Shown here in pieces: positions 35,440-44,417 of a stretch of DNA of 64,000 nt (position 1 is the first letter of the stretch; each line of letters opens with the position of its first letter). A program made the translations under genes and the position numbers. The DNA is from Mycoplana azooxidifex (lineage in GTDB: Bacteria; Pseudomonadota; Alphaproteobacteria; Rhizobiales; Rhizobiaceae): the NCBI RefSeq assembly GCF_014196765.1, contig NZ_JACIEE010000002.1, forward strand, positions 434,001 through 498,000, in the 5' to 3' direction. The notes under the pieces were generated by a model. The model ran no database searches. It saw nothing but the letters and a program-made list of their open reading frames with translations, and was not told the DNA's origin.

Positions 35440-37179
35440 GTGGCAATTTCTGCTGGCAATGGCGGTGCGGACGAACTTCGCGCCGCACTGAAGGGGAGCG
35501 CCCAGGCGTTTCTCGCGATGGGGTTCTTCAGCTTCTTCGTCAATCTCCTGGTCCTGACCGGACCGCTCTTCATGCTCCAGATCTACGATCGCGTGCTCGC
35601 GTCGCGGTCTGAAGCGACACTGGTGGCGCTGACCGGCCTGATCGTCGGCCTCTTTGCCATCATGGGCGTGCTCGACCATATCCGTGCCCGCCTCGCAGCC
35701 CGCGTCGGCGCGAAGTTCCAGGCGCGGTTCGACAAGCGCGTCTTCAACGCCGTGCTCGACCGCACCGGCCTCAACGCCCGCGGCATCTCCACGCTGACCG
35801 GCATGCGCGACCTCGACGCGATCCAGAAGGTGCTGTCGTCGCCTGCAGTCTTCACCGTCTTCGACATTCCCTGGACGCCGTTCTTCCTCTTCGTCATCTT
35901 CATGTTCCATCCCTGGATGGGCCTGCTCGGCGTCGCCGGCGGCCTGGTCCTGGTGGCGCTCACCTGGCTGAACCAGAACGGCACCAAGGGCGACCAGGAA
36001 CGCGCCATGGTGGCCGGCCGCCAGAGCGACGAGATGACCCAGACGCTGCAGAAGGAAAGCGACACCGTGCGGGCGCTCGGCATGCGCCGCTCGGTCGCCG
36101 CCCGCTGGCAGGTGCTGCGCGACCGCGCGCTCGAGGCCAATATCCGCTACAGCGACAGCAACGGCTTCTACGCCATCTCGTCCAAGACCTTCCGCGTCTT
36201 CCTGCAGTCGGCGATCCTGGCGCTCGGCGCCTATCTCGTGCTGCAGAACGAGATCTCGGCCGGCGCCATGATCGCAAGCTCGATCATCATCGGCCGCGCG
36301 CTCGCCCCGATCGAGGGCGCCATCGGCCAGTGGTCGCTGGTCCAGCGCGCCTTCCAGGGCTGGAGGCAGCTTTCGGAACTGCTGTCCAAGGTGCCGGAGG
36401 AGGAGAGCCGCACCGCGCTGCCCAAGCCGCGCGCGATCCTCGAGCTCAACCAGGTCACCGCCATCCCGCCGGGCGAGAAGGTCGCCACCCTGCGCATGCT
36501 GAGCCTGGAGCTCGGCCCCGGCCAGGCGCTCGGCGTCATCGGCCAGAGCGCCTCGGGCAAGTCGACGCTGGCGCGCATCCTCACCGGCATCTGGCCGCCG
36601 GCCGGCGGCAACGCCCGCCTCGACGGCGCCTCGCTGGAGCAGTACGGCTTCGACGGGCTCGCCGAACATGTCGGCTACCTGCCGCAGGACGTCGTGCTGT
36701 TCGAAGGGACGGTCGCCGAGAACATCGCCCGCATGCAGGTCAATCCGGATGCGGAGAAGGTCGTGGCTGCGGCGAAGAAGGCCGGCGCCCATGACATGAT
36801 CCTGCGCCTGCCGGACGGCTACGACACCCGCCTGCCGGCCAACGGCGGCCGACTTTCGGGCGGCCAGAAGCAGCGCGTCGGCCTCGCCCGCGCGCTCTTC
36901 GGCGATCCCGTGCTGGTCGTGCTCGACGAGCCGAACTCCAACCTCGATGCCGAAGGCTCGATGGCGCTGAACCTCGCCATCCGCAACCTCAAGGCCGAGG
37001 ACAAGTCCGTCGTGATCATGGCGCACCGCCCGGCCGCGATCGAGGAATGCGACCTCATTCTCATCCTCGAGAACGGCCAGCGCCTCGCCTTCGGCCCGCG
37101 TGACGAAGTGCTGCGCGCGCACCTGCGCAACCATGCCCAGGTCGTCTCCGGCACCGGCACCGCCGGCAGCAACAAGTAG
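35440..37179 (+). CDS. Type I secretion ABC transporter (permease-ATPase)
   Basis: Protein of 579 residues in the PrtD/AprD arrangement: membrane domain of six helices (about 25-300; FFVNLLVLTGPLFMLQIYDRVLASRS) and a C-terminal ATPase with Walker A GQSASGKST, signature LSGGQKQR and Walker B VLVVLDEPNSNLD. No N-terminal C39-like domain. I take the GTG at 35440 as start because AAAGAGGG lies before it. The adaptor gene follows 56 bases later. The outer-membrane TolC partner is not in the window. Confidence 0.9.
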   Translation: MAISAGNGGADELRAALKGSAQAFLAMGFFSFFVNLLVLTGPLFMLQIYDRVLASRSEATLVALTGLIVGLFAIMGVLDHIRARLAARVGAKFQARFDKRVFNAVLDRTGLNARGISTLTGMRDLDAIQKVLSSPAVFTVFDIPWTPFFLFVIFMFHPWMGLLGVAGGLVLVALTWLNQNGTKGDQERAMVAGRQSDEMTQTLQKESDTVRALGMRRSVAARWQVLRDRALEANIRYSDSNGFYAISSKTFRVFLQSAILALGAYLVLQNEISAGAMIASSIIIGRALAPIEGAIGQWSLVQRAFQGWRQLSELLSKVPEEESRTALPKPRAILELNQVTAIPPGEKVATLRMLSLELGPGQALGVIGQSASGKSTLARILTGIWPPAGGNARLDGASLEQYGFDGLAEHVGYLPQDVVLFEGTVAENIARMQVNPDAEKVVAAAKKAGAHDMILRLPDGYDTRLPANGGRLSGGQKQRVGLARALFGDPVLVVLDEPNSNLDAEGSMALNLAIRNLKAEDKSVVIMAHRPAAIEECDLILILENGQRLAFGPRDEVLRAHLRNHAQVVSGTGTAGSNK

Positions 37180-37235
37180 GACGCCTGACGGCACCAGACG
37201 GAACACGCCGGCGGAACAGGCCGGAGGAAACAGGA

Positions 37236-38543
37236 ATGAGTACCATGAACAAGACCTGGAGCGGTCGCAACTACGCTCTCATCGGCTACACCACGGTGTT
37301 CCTGCTGCTCGGCGGCATGGCATCGTGGGCGGCCCTGACGAGGATCAACGGCGCGGTCGTGGCAAGCGGCATCATCGAAGTGGCGAGCAATCGCCAGGTC
37401 GTGCAGCACCTAACAGGCGGCGTCGTCGGCAAGATCAACGTGCACGAAGGCGACCGGGTGAATGCCGGCGACGTGCTGATGCGCCTCGACGACACCTTCG
37501 ACCAGTCCGAGCTCGCCGTCATCGAAAGCCAGCTCTACAGCCTGATGGGCACCGCCGCGCGCCTGATCGCCGAGCAGGACGAGAAGCCGGAGATCAACTT
37601 CGATCCGGAGATGATCGAGCGCGCCAAGTCCGATCCGGAAGTAGCCGAGATCATCGACGGCCAGACGCGGTTGATGAAGGCGCGCCGCGAAACCCGCGAC
37701 AAGCAGATCGGCCAGCTGACCGAGCGCAAGAACCAGATCGGCAAGCAGAACGAGGGTCTCGACAGCCGCATCGCCGCCCTGGAGACCCAGCTGAAGCTGA
37801 TCAGCCAGGAGCTCGACGCTCAGAACAAGCTCTTGAAGCAGTCGCTGACCAATGCCAGCCGCGTGCTGCAACTGCAGCGCGAGGAGGCGGAGATCTCCGG
37901 CACGATCAGCCAGGCGAAGTCGAGCATCGCCGAGAACGCCGGCAAGGTCGCCGAGATCGAGCTTGCGATCCTCAACGTCGATTCCGACATGCGCGAGGAG
38001 GCGACCACGTCGCTGCGCGAGATCGAGGCCAAGATCGCCGAGCTGAAGGAAAACCGCACGGCCAAGCACGAGACGCTGAGCCGCATGGACATCACCGCCC
38101 CGGTCCCGGGCGTGGTGCTCGGCATGCAGGTGCATGCGCTGCGCTCGGTCATCAAGCCGGCCGATGCGCTGATGTTCATCATCCCGCAGGAAAACGACCT
38201 CGTCATCAAGACCCAGATCTCGCCGACCCAGATCGACCAGGTCCATATCGGCCAGGTGGCCCACATCCGCTTCGGCGCTTTCGACCACCGCTCGACGCCG
38301 GAAATCTTCGGCCATGTGACAAAGGTGGCGGCCGACGTGCTGCAGGACCAGCGCACCGGTGCGACCTATTACCAGGCGGAGATCAAGCCGGATGCCGGCG
38401 AGATGCTGAAGCTCGGTGAGGACAAGCACGTGATGCCCGGCATGCCGGTCGAGACCTTCATCCAGACCGCCGAGCGCTCGCCGATGGAATATCTGATCAA
38501 GCCGCTGGCCGACTATTTCGCCAAGGCGTTCCGCGAGCGATAG
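37236..38543 (+). CDS. Type I secretion adaptor (HlyD/PrtE family)
   Basis: Protein of 435 residues: one N-terminal membrane anchor (ALIGYTTVFLLLGGMASWAAL), lipoyl-like hairpin (ASGIIEVASNRQVVQHLTGGVVGKINVHEGDRV), a long coiled coil (about 105-290) and the C-terminal barrel (ITAPVPGVVLGMQVHAL…MFIIPQENDLVIKTQI). It bridges the ABC transporter with a TolC-like channel. ATG at 37236 preceded by GGAGGAAACAG. Operon with the ABC gene. Confidence 0.9.
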   Translation: MSTMNKTWSGRNYALIGYTTVFLLLGGMASWAALTRINGAVVASGIIEVASNRQVVQHLTGGVVGKINVHEGDRVNAGDVLMRLDDTFDQSELAVIESQLYSLMGTAARLIAEQDEKPEINFDPEMIERAKSDPEVAEIIDGQTRLMKARRETRDKQIGQLTERKNQIGKQNEGLDSRIAALETQLKLISQELDAQNKLLKQSLTNASRVLQLQREEAEISGTISQAKSSIAENAGKVAEIELAILNVDSDMREEATTSLREIEAKIAELKENRTAKHETLSRMDITAPVPGVVLGMQVHALRSVIKPADALMFIIPQENDLVIKTQISPTQIDQVHIGQVAHIRFGAFDHRSTPEIFGHVTKVAADVLQDQRTGATYYQAEIKPDAGEMLKLGEDKHVMPGMPVETFIQTAERSPMEYLIKPLADYFAKAFRER

Positions 38544-38648
38544 TTTCTGTCGTCAGAGATCGATCGGACGCAATTTTGTGACATTTTCGATTGAAACCTC
38601 CGTCCCGCGGGCGTACTGCGGGGCGGATTTTTCGTTTTGGAGACTGTT

Positions 38649-39608
38649 GTGAAAGCCATCGCATCCCTTTCCGCCTTCGTCGGAAAGACATTCGCCCTCT
38701 GGGTCATCCTCTTCGCCGTTCTCGGCTTCGTCCTCCCCGACACGTTCAAGCAACTGACGCCGTACATCGTCACGCTCCTCGGCGTCATCATGTTCGGCAT
38801 GGGCCTGACGTTGTCGCTCGACGATTTCCGCGAGGTCGCACGCCGCCCGGTGGACGTCGGCATCGGCGTCGTTTCGCAGTTCGTCATCATGCCGGGGGTC
38901 GCAGTGATCCTGACGATGCTGATCCCGATGTCGCCGGAGGTGGCTGCAGGCGTCATTCTCGTCGGCTGCTGCCCCGGTGGCACATCCAGCAACGTCATGA
39001 CCTACCTTTCGAAGGGCGACGTTGCGCTGAGCGTCGCCTGCACGAGCGTTACCACGCTGGCAGCCCCCCTCGTGACGCCGTTCCTCGTCTGGCTGTTTGC
39101 CAGCCAGTACCTGCCGGTGGATGCCATGGCGATGCTGATCAGCATCATCAAGGTCGTGCTGTTGCCGCTGGCGCTGGGCTTCGCCTTGCAGAAGTTGGTG
39201 CCCGGCATCGTCACCGCGGCGGTCCCGGCGTTGCCGCTCGTCAGCGTCGTCGGCATCGTCCTGATCGTCGCCGCCGTCGTCGGCGCCAGCAAGGCCGCGA
39301 TCGCCAGCACCGGCTTTCTGATCTTCCTCGTCGTCGTCCTGCACAACGGCATCGGCTACCTTCTGGGCTATCTCGCCGCGAAGGTCAGCGGACTTTCCGT
39401 CGCCAAGCGCAAGGCGATCGCGATCGAGGTCGGCATGCAGAACAGCGGCCTGGGGGCTGCCCTGGCCAACGCGCATTTCTCTCCGGTCGCAGCTGTCCCA
39501 AGCGCCATCTTCAGCGTCTGGCACAACATTTCCGGCGCCTTGATCGCCAACTACTTCGCTCGCGTGCCGAACGAAGAGACCGGTGACGAGGCGCTGGCCA
39601 CGCGCTGA
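38649..39608 (+). CDS. BASS-family (bile acid:sodium symporter-like) transporter
   Basis: Protein of about 319 residues with ten membrane helices and the BASS motifs GVIMFGMGLTLSLDDF, GVILVGCCPGGTSSNVMTYLSKGDVALSV and the late IEVGMQNSGLGAALA. Relatives carry pantoate, pyruvate or other organic anions with Na+. The GTG at 38649 has GGAG six bases before it; a TTG at 38637 is less likely. A terminator lies 60 bases downstream. Confidence 0.88.
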   Translation: MKAIASLSAFVGKTFALWVILFAVLGFVLPDTFKQLTPYIVTLLGVIMFGMGLTLSLDDFREVARRPVDVGIGVVSQFVIMPGVAVILTMLIPMSPEVAAGVILVGCCPGGTSSNVMTYLSKGDVALSVACTSVTTLAAPLVTPFLVWLFASQYLPVDAMAMLISIIKVVLLPLALGFALQKLVPGIVTAAVPALPLVSVVGIVLIVAAVVGASKAAIASTGFLIFLVVVLHNGIGYLLGYLAAKVSGLSVAKRKAIAIEVGMQNSGLGAALANAHFSPVAAVPSAIFSVWHNISGALIANYFARVPNEETGDEALATR

Positions 39609-39668
39609 CCGCCGGCGATCTCCACGATCCCGCAAACAGGCGCGAAAGCCCGGCGCCTGACATGAGAG

Positions 39669-39704
39669 AAGGCCCTCGCGCACCATGAGGCGCGGGGGCC
39701 TTTC
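39669..39704 (+). terminator. Intrinsic terminator after BASS transporter
   Basis: Stem AAGGCCC-T-CGCGC / GCGCG-G-GGGCCTTT around ACCATGAG, ending in TTT. Suits termination of the transporter transcript. Confidence 0.75.
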
Positions 39705-39772
39705 TGCTGCCTTGCCGGCAGGTCTGAAAGCGGCCCGCCGCGGAACAATCGGCCCGGTCGCCCGTTCACTCC

Positions 39773-39808
39773 CCAGCGTATCTGCAAAAGCCAGCGTATC
39801 TGCAAAAG
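39773..39808. repeat. Perfect 18-bp tandem duplication
   Basis: CCAGCGTATCTGCAAAAG occurs twice in direct succession (39773-39790, 39791-39808), just before the ribosome site of the microprotein at 39818. Confidence 0.9.
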
Positions 39809-39817
39809 GAGAACATC

Positions 39818-39895
39818 ATGGCTCGGGCACTGATCTTGTGGTTGATGGGCGTTCCGCTCTTCGTCGTGCTTCTGATCTGGTATTTCTTTTTCTGA
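39818..39895 (+). CDS. 25-residue membrane microprotein
   Basis: A frame from ATG 39818 to TGA 39893 with an excellent ribosome site (AAAAGGAGAACATC). The product is a single hydrophobic helix, LILWLMGVPLFVVLLIWYFF, nearly the entire protein. Single-span proteins of this style are common and usually unannotated in rhizobia. Function unknown. The 18-bp duplication directly precedes its leader. Confidence 0.6.
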   Translation: MARALILWLMGVPLFVVLLIWYFFF

Positions 39896-39916
39896 GCCAG
39901 ACAAGGCGCCGGACCG

Positions 39917-40639
39917 TCAACGCGGCCGGCGCCGACCCACCACGGCGGCAACCGTCTGCGGTGACAGTTCGCGCACCAGCTTCTTCCTGAACGCTGCCGC
40001 AAAATCGCGCACACTCCTGACATCCATCACGAACGAGCCAACGCCGACGATCACGGACTTTGTAAAATAGTCGGCGAGGTCCGGCACCTCGTCCGATACG
40101 GTCAGGGCATTGACGGTAACGCCCATTTCGCGCGCCCGCCGACGCGCGACCGGCAGCGACGCCACCTGTCGCCGCTTGGGCGCGATCGTCTCCCGACCGT
40201 CACCCGAAAGGTTGATCAGCGTTCGGGCCGCGCAGATTCTGGGATCGGCCAGCATGTCCAGCGCATTCCATATCCCGCTGCCGATATCGGTGTTGCCGAA
40301 GACGTTGCGCGGCGTCCGCTCGATTTCGCTGGCGAAAGCATCCAGGCCGAACCCGCTCCGCACCACGTGCCACTCGAGTTTCTGCGACGCGAATTCACCG
40401 TCGCCCCAGAAGACTGCCGAGAGCGCCACGGTGCCCGCCGCCTCCAGCGCATGCCGCACCTCGGCGCTGCGCAATGCCGCCGCAATTCCGCCCTTCTGGA
40501 AGGCGAACTCGTCGTCGGTGATGCTGCCGGATCCATCGACGGCCAGCACGAGCGCGATATCGACGCAAGGAGCTGCAAGGGCAGCCGGTGCGCCTGCCAC
40601 GACCAGTGCGGCGATCATCCCCGAAAGCGTCCTGATCAA
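39917..40639 (-). CDS. Secreted vWA-domain protein (DUF1194)
   Basis: Protein of about 240 residues: signal peptide (MIAALVVAGAPAALA), then a von Willebrand A-like domain with MIDAS residues (LVLAVDGSGSITDDEF, and NLSGDGRET for the later Asp), matching DUF1194. The best start is a TTG at 40639 eight bases after GGAGG; the ATG at 40618 is an alternative. Divergent from the regulator at 40763, 123 bases away. Confidence 0.82.
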   Translation of the reverse strand: MIRTLSGMIAALVVAGAPAALAAPCVDIALVLAVDGSGSITDDEFAFQKGGIAAALRSAEVRHALEAAGTVALSAVFWGDGEFASQKLEWHVVRSGFGLDAFASEIERTPRNVFGNTDIGSGIWNALDMLADPRICAARTLINLSGDGRETIAPKRRQVASLPVARRRAREMGVTVNALTVSDEVPDLADYFTKSVIVGVGSFVMDVRSVRDFAAAFRKKLVRELSPQTVAAVVGRRRPR

Positions 40640-40762
40640 TGCCCGAACCTCCGCCCCCGCGTTCAGATTGGAACGGTTTCGGACTATGTCAGCTTGCCGC
40701 TTTTGCGCCGTTATATTAGCGTTACATTGAAGGCCGGGGATCAGGTTTTCTGCGAGGTTCTG

Positions 40763-42721
40763 TTGGGCTTTTCGCTGCGCTTGTATGGCCGGTTCCAATT
40801 GCTCGCCCCGAATGGCGAAAATATCGCCATACCGTCACGCAAGCACCGTGTCCTGATCGCCATGCTGGCGCTGGCCGGCGGCAAGCCCGTCCCGCGCTCC
40901 AGGCTCGCCGGTCTGCTGTGGCCCGAGCAGAGCGAGGAGCATGCGAGGAACAGCCTCAGGCAGGCCCTTTTCGCCATCCGGCACGCCGTCGAGGGCCACG
41001 GCCCATCGCCTGTCGTGATCGACCACGCTTCCGGCTGGATAGAGAAGGGGGCGCTTGCAAGCGACGCCGACGCCCTGGCCGAGGCGGCCGCGACGGGGTG
41101 GCTGGATCTTTCCGGCGACAGCTATGACGGCGAGTTCCTGGAAGGCCTGAGCTTCCAGGACGAGGCCCTCGATACATGGCTACACATCGAACGCGATCGC
41201 CACCGCGACCGTCTGATCGACTGCCTGACGGGTTTTGCCGCGGCGATGGAGAAGGCCGGCGACGCCGGGCAGGCGCTGGCTGCGGCCCGCTGCACCTTGC
41301 TGCACGATCCCTATCACGAGCCCGCCCACCGCGTCATCCTGCGCGGCCATCTCGAACGCGGCGAGCGCGCCCGCGCCTTGCGCCACTGCGACACGCTGCA
41401 GGCGCTGCTGGAGAGCGGCCTCGGCGTTTCGATGGACGCGGAGACGAGGAGGCTCGTGGACCACGTCCGCGGCGAGACTGGCGGCGCCCCGGACAGCCGC
41501 CCGGCTCCGGACCACCCAGCCCCGGACGGCCGGCCGGCGCAGAACAGGCCGCGGGTCGCCGTCCTGCCGATGGTCAATCTCTCCCGCAACGAAGCCCTCG
41601 ACGGCGTCTCAGAGACGCTGACGCGGCGGATGATCGCCGAACTGGGGCGGTTCTCGCCCATATCCGTGGTCGCCGCGGCGACGATGCTGGCGCTGAGGGC
41701 AAAGGATCTCACGATCGAGGAGATCGGCCGCCGCGTGAACGCCGCCTACGTGGTGGAACTGTCGTATGAAGCCGCTCAACAGGGCGGGGCGGTGCTGGTG
41801 CAACTGGCCTCCGTGGACAGCGGCACGCAGATCTGGAGCCGGCGATACCCGGCAACCGCTCTCGATGCGCCAGACGGGCAGGACAGGCTGATCCGCGCCA
41901 TCGTCGGCAGCCTGTACCAGATCCTGATGTGGCACGCCGCCGGCGACGCCGATGCCGAGCCGCGGGACAATGCCGGCTCCGAGCAGATCTACCTGCAGGT
42001 GTTCTACCACATCCAGCGGCCGACGAGGGCGGGGATGGAGCTGACGCGCCGGCTGTGCGACCGGTTGCTGCTGGCCGATCCGCGCCATGTACTCGTCCGC
42101 GAGAGCCTGGCCTGGACCAATTTCCATTGCGCCTTCAACGGCTGGACCGATGATCCGCAGGAGGCCTTCCGGCAGGCGCGCGACATGGTACTCGCCGGCC
42201 TCAGGCTGAACGACCGGGAGCCCTACCTGCTGAGCGCCCTCGGCCTTGCGCAGACCTACCTGGGCGACAGCCGCGCCGGGCTCGATGCGCTCCGCCGCGC
42301 CGTCGACCTCAATCCCAACGATGCCGAATTCCATACCTGGCTCGGCACGGGCCTGACCTGCGCGGGCAGGATCGAGGAGGCGCATGCGGCATTCGACCTG
42401 GCCGACCAGACCAACCCGGACTATCATCCAGTGTTTCTCTTCCGCGCCGATGCCCATCTGTCGGCCGGCGAATTCGAGCGGGCGATCGCGGGCCTGGACC
42501 GTTTCCTCGCAGTCCTGCCGGAATATCACTGGGCCCGCCTGCTGCGGGCTGCGGCGCACGGCGCCCTGGGGGAAGCGGAAACGGCGCGGGCCGGCGTCGA
42601 CCATGTCCGCCAGACGGTGCCGTCTCTCGATGGCCGATACCTCCGGCGTCTCCTCCTGGCCCGCGAGGCGGGCTACCGCGACTGGCTGACGGAGCGCCTC
42701 GGCGCGGCAGGACTTCCATAA
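40763..42721 (+). CDS. SARP-like regulator: wHTH, BTAD and TPR domains
   Basis: Protein of about 652 residues. Residues 1-90: OmpR-like winged helix (LRLYGRFQLLAPNGENIAIPSRKHRVLIAMLAL…LLWPEQSEEHARNSLRQALFAIR). About 95-240: bacterial transcriptional activation (BTAD) domain of helical repeats. After a Pro-rich linker (about 250-275), a TolB/FlgO-like alpha-beta segment (VAVLPMVNLSRNEAL…RMIAELGRFSPISVVA) and TPR repeats to the end (PYLLSALGLAQTYLGDSRAGLDALRRAVDLNPND). No enzyme domain. The start is uncertain: TTG at 40763 with GAGG upstream. Divergent from DUF1194 and just upstream of the RTX gene, which it may control. Confidence 0.75.
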   Translation: MGFSLRLYGRFQLLAPNGENIAIPSRKHRVLIAMLALAGGKPVPRSRLAGLLWPEQSEEHARNSLRQALFAIRHAVEGHGPSPVVIDHASGWIEKGALASDADALAEAAATGWLDLSGDSYDGEFLEGLSFQDEALDTWLHIERDRHRDRLIDCLTGFAAAMEKAGDAGQALAAARCTLLHDPYHEPAHRVILRGHLERGERARALRHCDTLQALLESGLGVSMDAETRRLVDHVRGETGGAPDSRPAPDHPAPDGRPAQNRPRVAVLPMVNLSRNEALDGVSETLTRRMIAELGRFSPISVVAAATMLALRAKDLTIEEIGRRVNAAYVVELSYEAAQQGGAVLVQLASVDSGTQIWSRRYPATALDAPDGQDRLIRAIVGSLYQILMWHAAGDADAEPRDNAGSEQIYLQVFYHIQRPTRAGMELTRRLCDRLLLADPRHVLVRESLAWTNFHCAFNGWTDDPQEAFRQARDMVLAGLRLNDREPYLLSALGLAQTYLGDSRAGLDALRRAVDLNPNDAEFHTWLGTGLTCAGRIEEAHAAFDLADQTNPDYHPVFLFRADAHLSAGEFERAIAGLDRFLAVLPEYHWARLLRAAAHGALGEAETARAGVDHVRQTVPSLDGRYLRRLLLAREAGYRDWLTERLGAAGLP

Positions 42722-42910
42722 CGGGCCGGGCGCGCGGCGCCCGTACCTGTTGCTGCCCCTCTCCCTGTCCCGCCAACACACAGCTTCGTCCGCTGAAGGT
42801 AACCGGCGGCCCCGCCCGATCTGGCGGGTTGATCGCCTGACGCGTGCCGTTAACCTGCGCCCGTGCAAGGACACTCGCCCTCCGATTCCCCCAGTGCGAA
42901 GGAAATCACA

Positions 42911-44302
42911 ATGCCCACCTTGAGCAATGGCAGCGAGCTTGATGTCTGGGAAGACGTCAACAACGAGAGCCCCGACGCGATCCTTTTCCGTATCACCGGG
43001 AGCGACGGTGACGTCCTCGGGCCGGTCGGCGCCGTCTCGGACTTTCCGTTCGGCGGGATCGACATCGCCTCGATCGACGTCTTCGACGGTTTCTTCACCC
43101 TGACCACCTTCACCAATGACGGCCGGACCCAGATGTTCACGACGGTGGACACGGTCGTCTTCGACAACGAAGGCAACTACATCCGCACCCTGTCCGCCCG
43201 GGCGGCCTACCGCTCGACCGAGATCCTGTCGGTGACCGCCGAAAGTCCCGACGACATCACGGTGGCCTGGCAAGGCGCCACCGAATATTTCGGCGGCGAA
43301 AACACCCAGTACGGCAGGCATGAGATCATCGTGGAAGACGGTGTGCTCCAGCCCGACACCTTCGTCAATCACGCGCCGATCACCACCGACATGAGCTTCA
43401 CCCTCTCGCCGGGACAGTCCCTGGACGACGTCGCCTTTGCCGCAACCGATGCCGATTACGACCTGTTGTCCTTCGTCGTCGTCGACGGCCCGGACCATGG
43501 GACGCTGTCGCAGGAGACGCGATTCGAGGAAGGCCACTACCCCTTTCCGCAAGGCCATTACTTCGACAGCCTCCATTATCACCACTTCCTGAGCGGCAAT
43601 CTCTTCGACTATGCCGCCGAAGCGGGCTTCACCGGCACCGACACCTTCACCATCTACGCCACCGACGGCCAGGCCAGCAGCAGTCTCGCCACCATCACCA
43701 TCACCGTGGTGCCGCCCGCAGAACCGATCACCCTCACCGGTGCGAAGGACGTCGTCAGCTACGAGGCCTACGATCATGCCGTTCTGGTTGCGGCCCTGGC
43801 CGGCAACGACCGGATCAGGGGCAGCGCCTTCGACGACACGCTGGAAGGCGGGGCGGGCCAAGATCGCCTGCGCGGCGGCGCCGGCAACGATACCCTCGAC
43901 GGCGGCAAGGGCGAAGATTTCGTGAGCGGCGGCAAGGGCGACGACGTCCTGGATGGCGGAACCGGCCGCGACGTTCTGGTCGGCGGAAAGGGCAGCGATG
44001 CCTTCGTCTTCGACACAAGGCCCGGCCGCGGCAATGTCGACTGGATCACGGACTTTTCCTCCGGAAGCGACGAGATCCGGCTGGACAGCGCCGTCTTCAC
44101 AGGCATCGCCACAGGCGCCCTCGATCCGGAGGCCTTCGTCAAGGGCAGGGCAGCCCTCGATGCCGACGACCGCATCATCTACCACAAGTCCTCAGGCCGG
44201 CTGATGTTCGACGCGGACGGAACGGGCGACGCGGATGCCGTGACGTTTGCGATGCTGACCCCGCGCACGTCCGTGGCAGCCGACGACTTCAGCTTCGTCT
44301 GA
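42911..44302 (+). CDS. RTX-repeat exported protein
   Basis: Protein of 463 residues without a signal peptide. An N-terminal beta-rich domain (about 1-160) is followed by a cadherin/Ig-like module (NHAPITTDMSFTLSPGQSLDDVAFAATDADYD…FTIYATDGQASSS). Five or six nonapeptide calcium repeats follow (GGAGQDRLR, GGAGNDTLD, GGKGDDVLD, GGTGRDVLV, GGKGSDAFV), and the C-terminus ends in DDFSFV, like many type I secretion substrates. The type I ABC and adaptor genes lie 5 kb upstream. ATG at 42911 after GAAGGAAATC. Confidence 0.85.
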   Translation: MPTLSNGSELDVWEDVNNESPDAILFRITGSDGDVLGPVGAVSDFPFGGIDIASIDVFDGFFTLTTFTNDGRTQMFTTVDTVVFDNEGNYIRTLSARAAYRSTEILSVTAESPDDITVAWQGATEYFGGENTQYGRHEIIVEDGVLQPDTFVNHAPITTDMSFTLSPGQSLDDVAFAATDADYDLLSFVVVDGPDHGTLSQETRFEEGHYPFPQGHYFDSLHYHHFLSGNLFDYAAEAGFTGTDTFTIYATDGQASSSLATITITVVPPAEPITLTGAKDVVSYEAYDHAVLVAALAGNDRIRGSAFDDTLEGGAGQDRLRGGAGNDTLDGGKGEDFVSGGKGDDVLDGGTGRDVLVGGKGSDAFVFDTRPGRGNVDWITDFSSGSDEIRLDSAVFTGIATGALDPEAFVKGRAALDADDRIIYHKSSGRLMFDADGTGDADAVTFAMLTPRTSVAADDFSFV

Positions 44303-44417
44303 CCAGGCCCGACCACAGGCTGTCGCTGACCATCTGGCGGGCATGACGGCGGGTTCGCGCCGTCAGCCGCAATTGCGCGTGCTGGCCGCATCCCGCGGAA
44401 ACGGTTGGCCGCAGTGG

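Noticed and set aside
35416-37206. 596-codon minus-strand frame over the type I ABC gene
   Set aside because: Antisense of a well-supported ABC transporter in high-GC DNA, with repetitive Ala/Asp/Glu/Arg composition.
41609-44185. 858-codon minus-strand frame
   Set aside because: Runs antisense to both the SARP-like regulator and the RTX gene; no recognisable domain.
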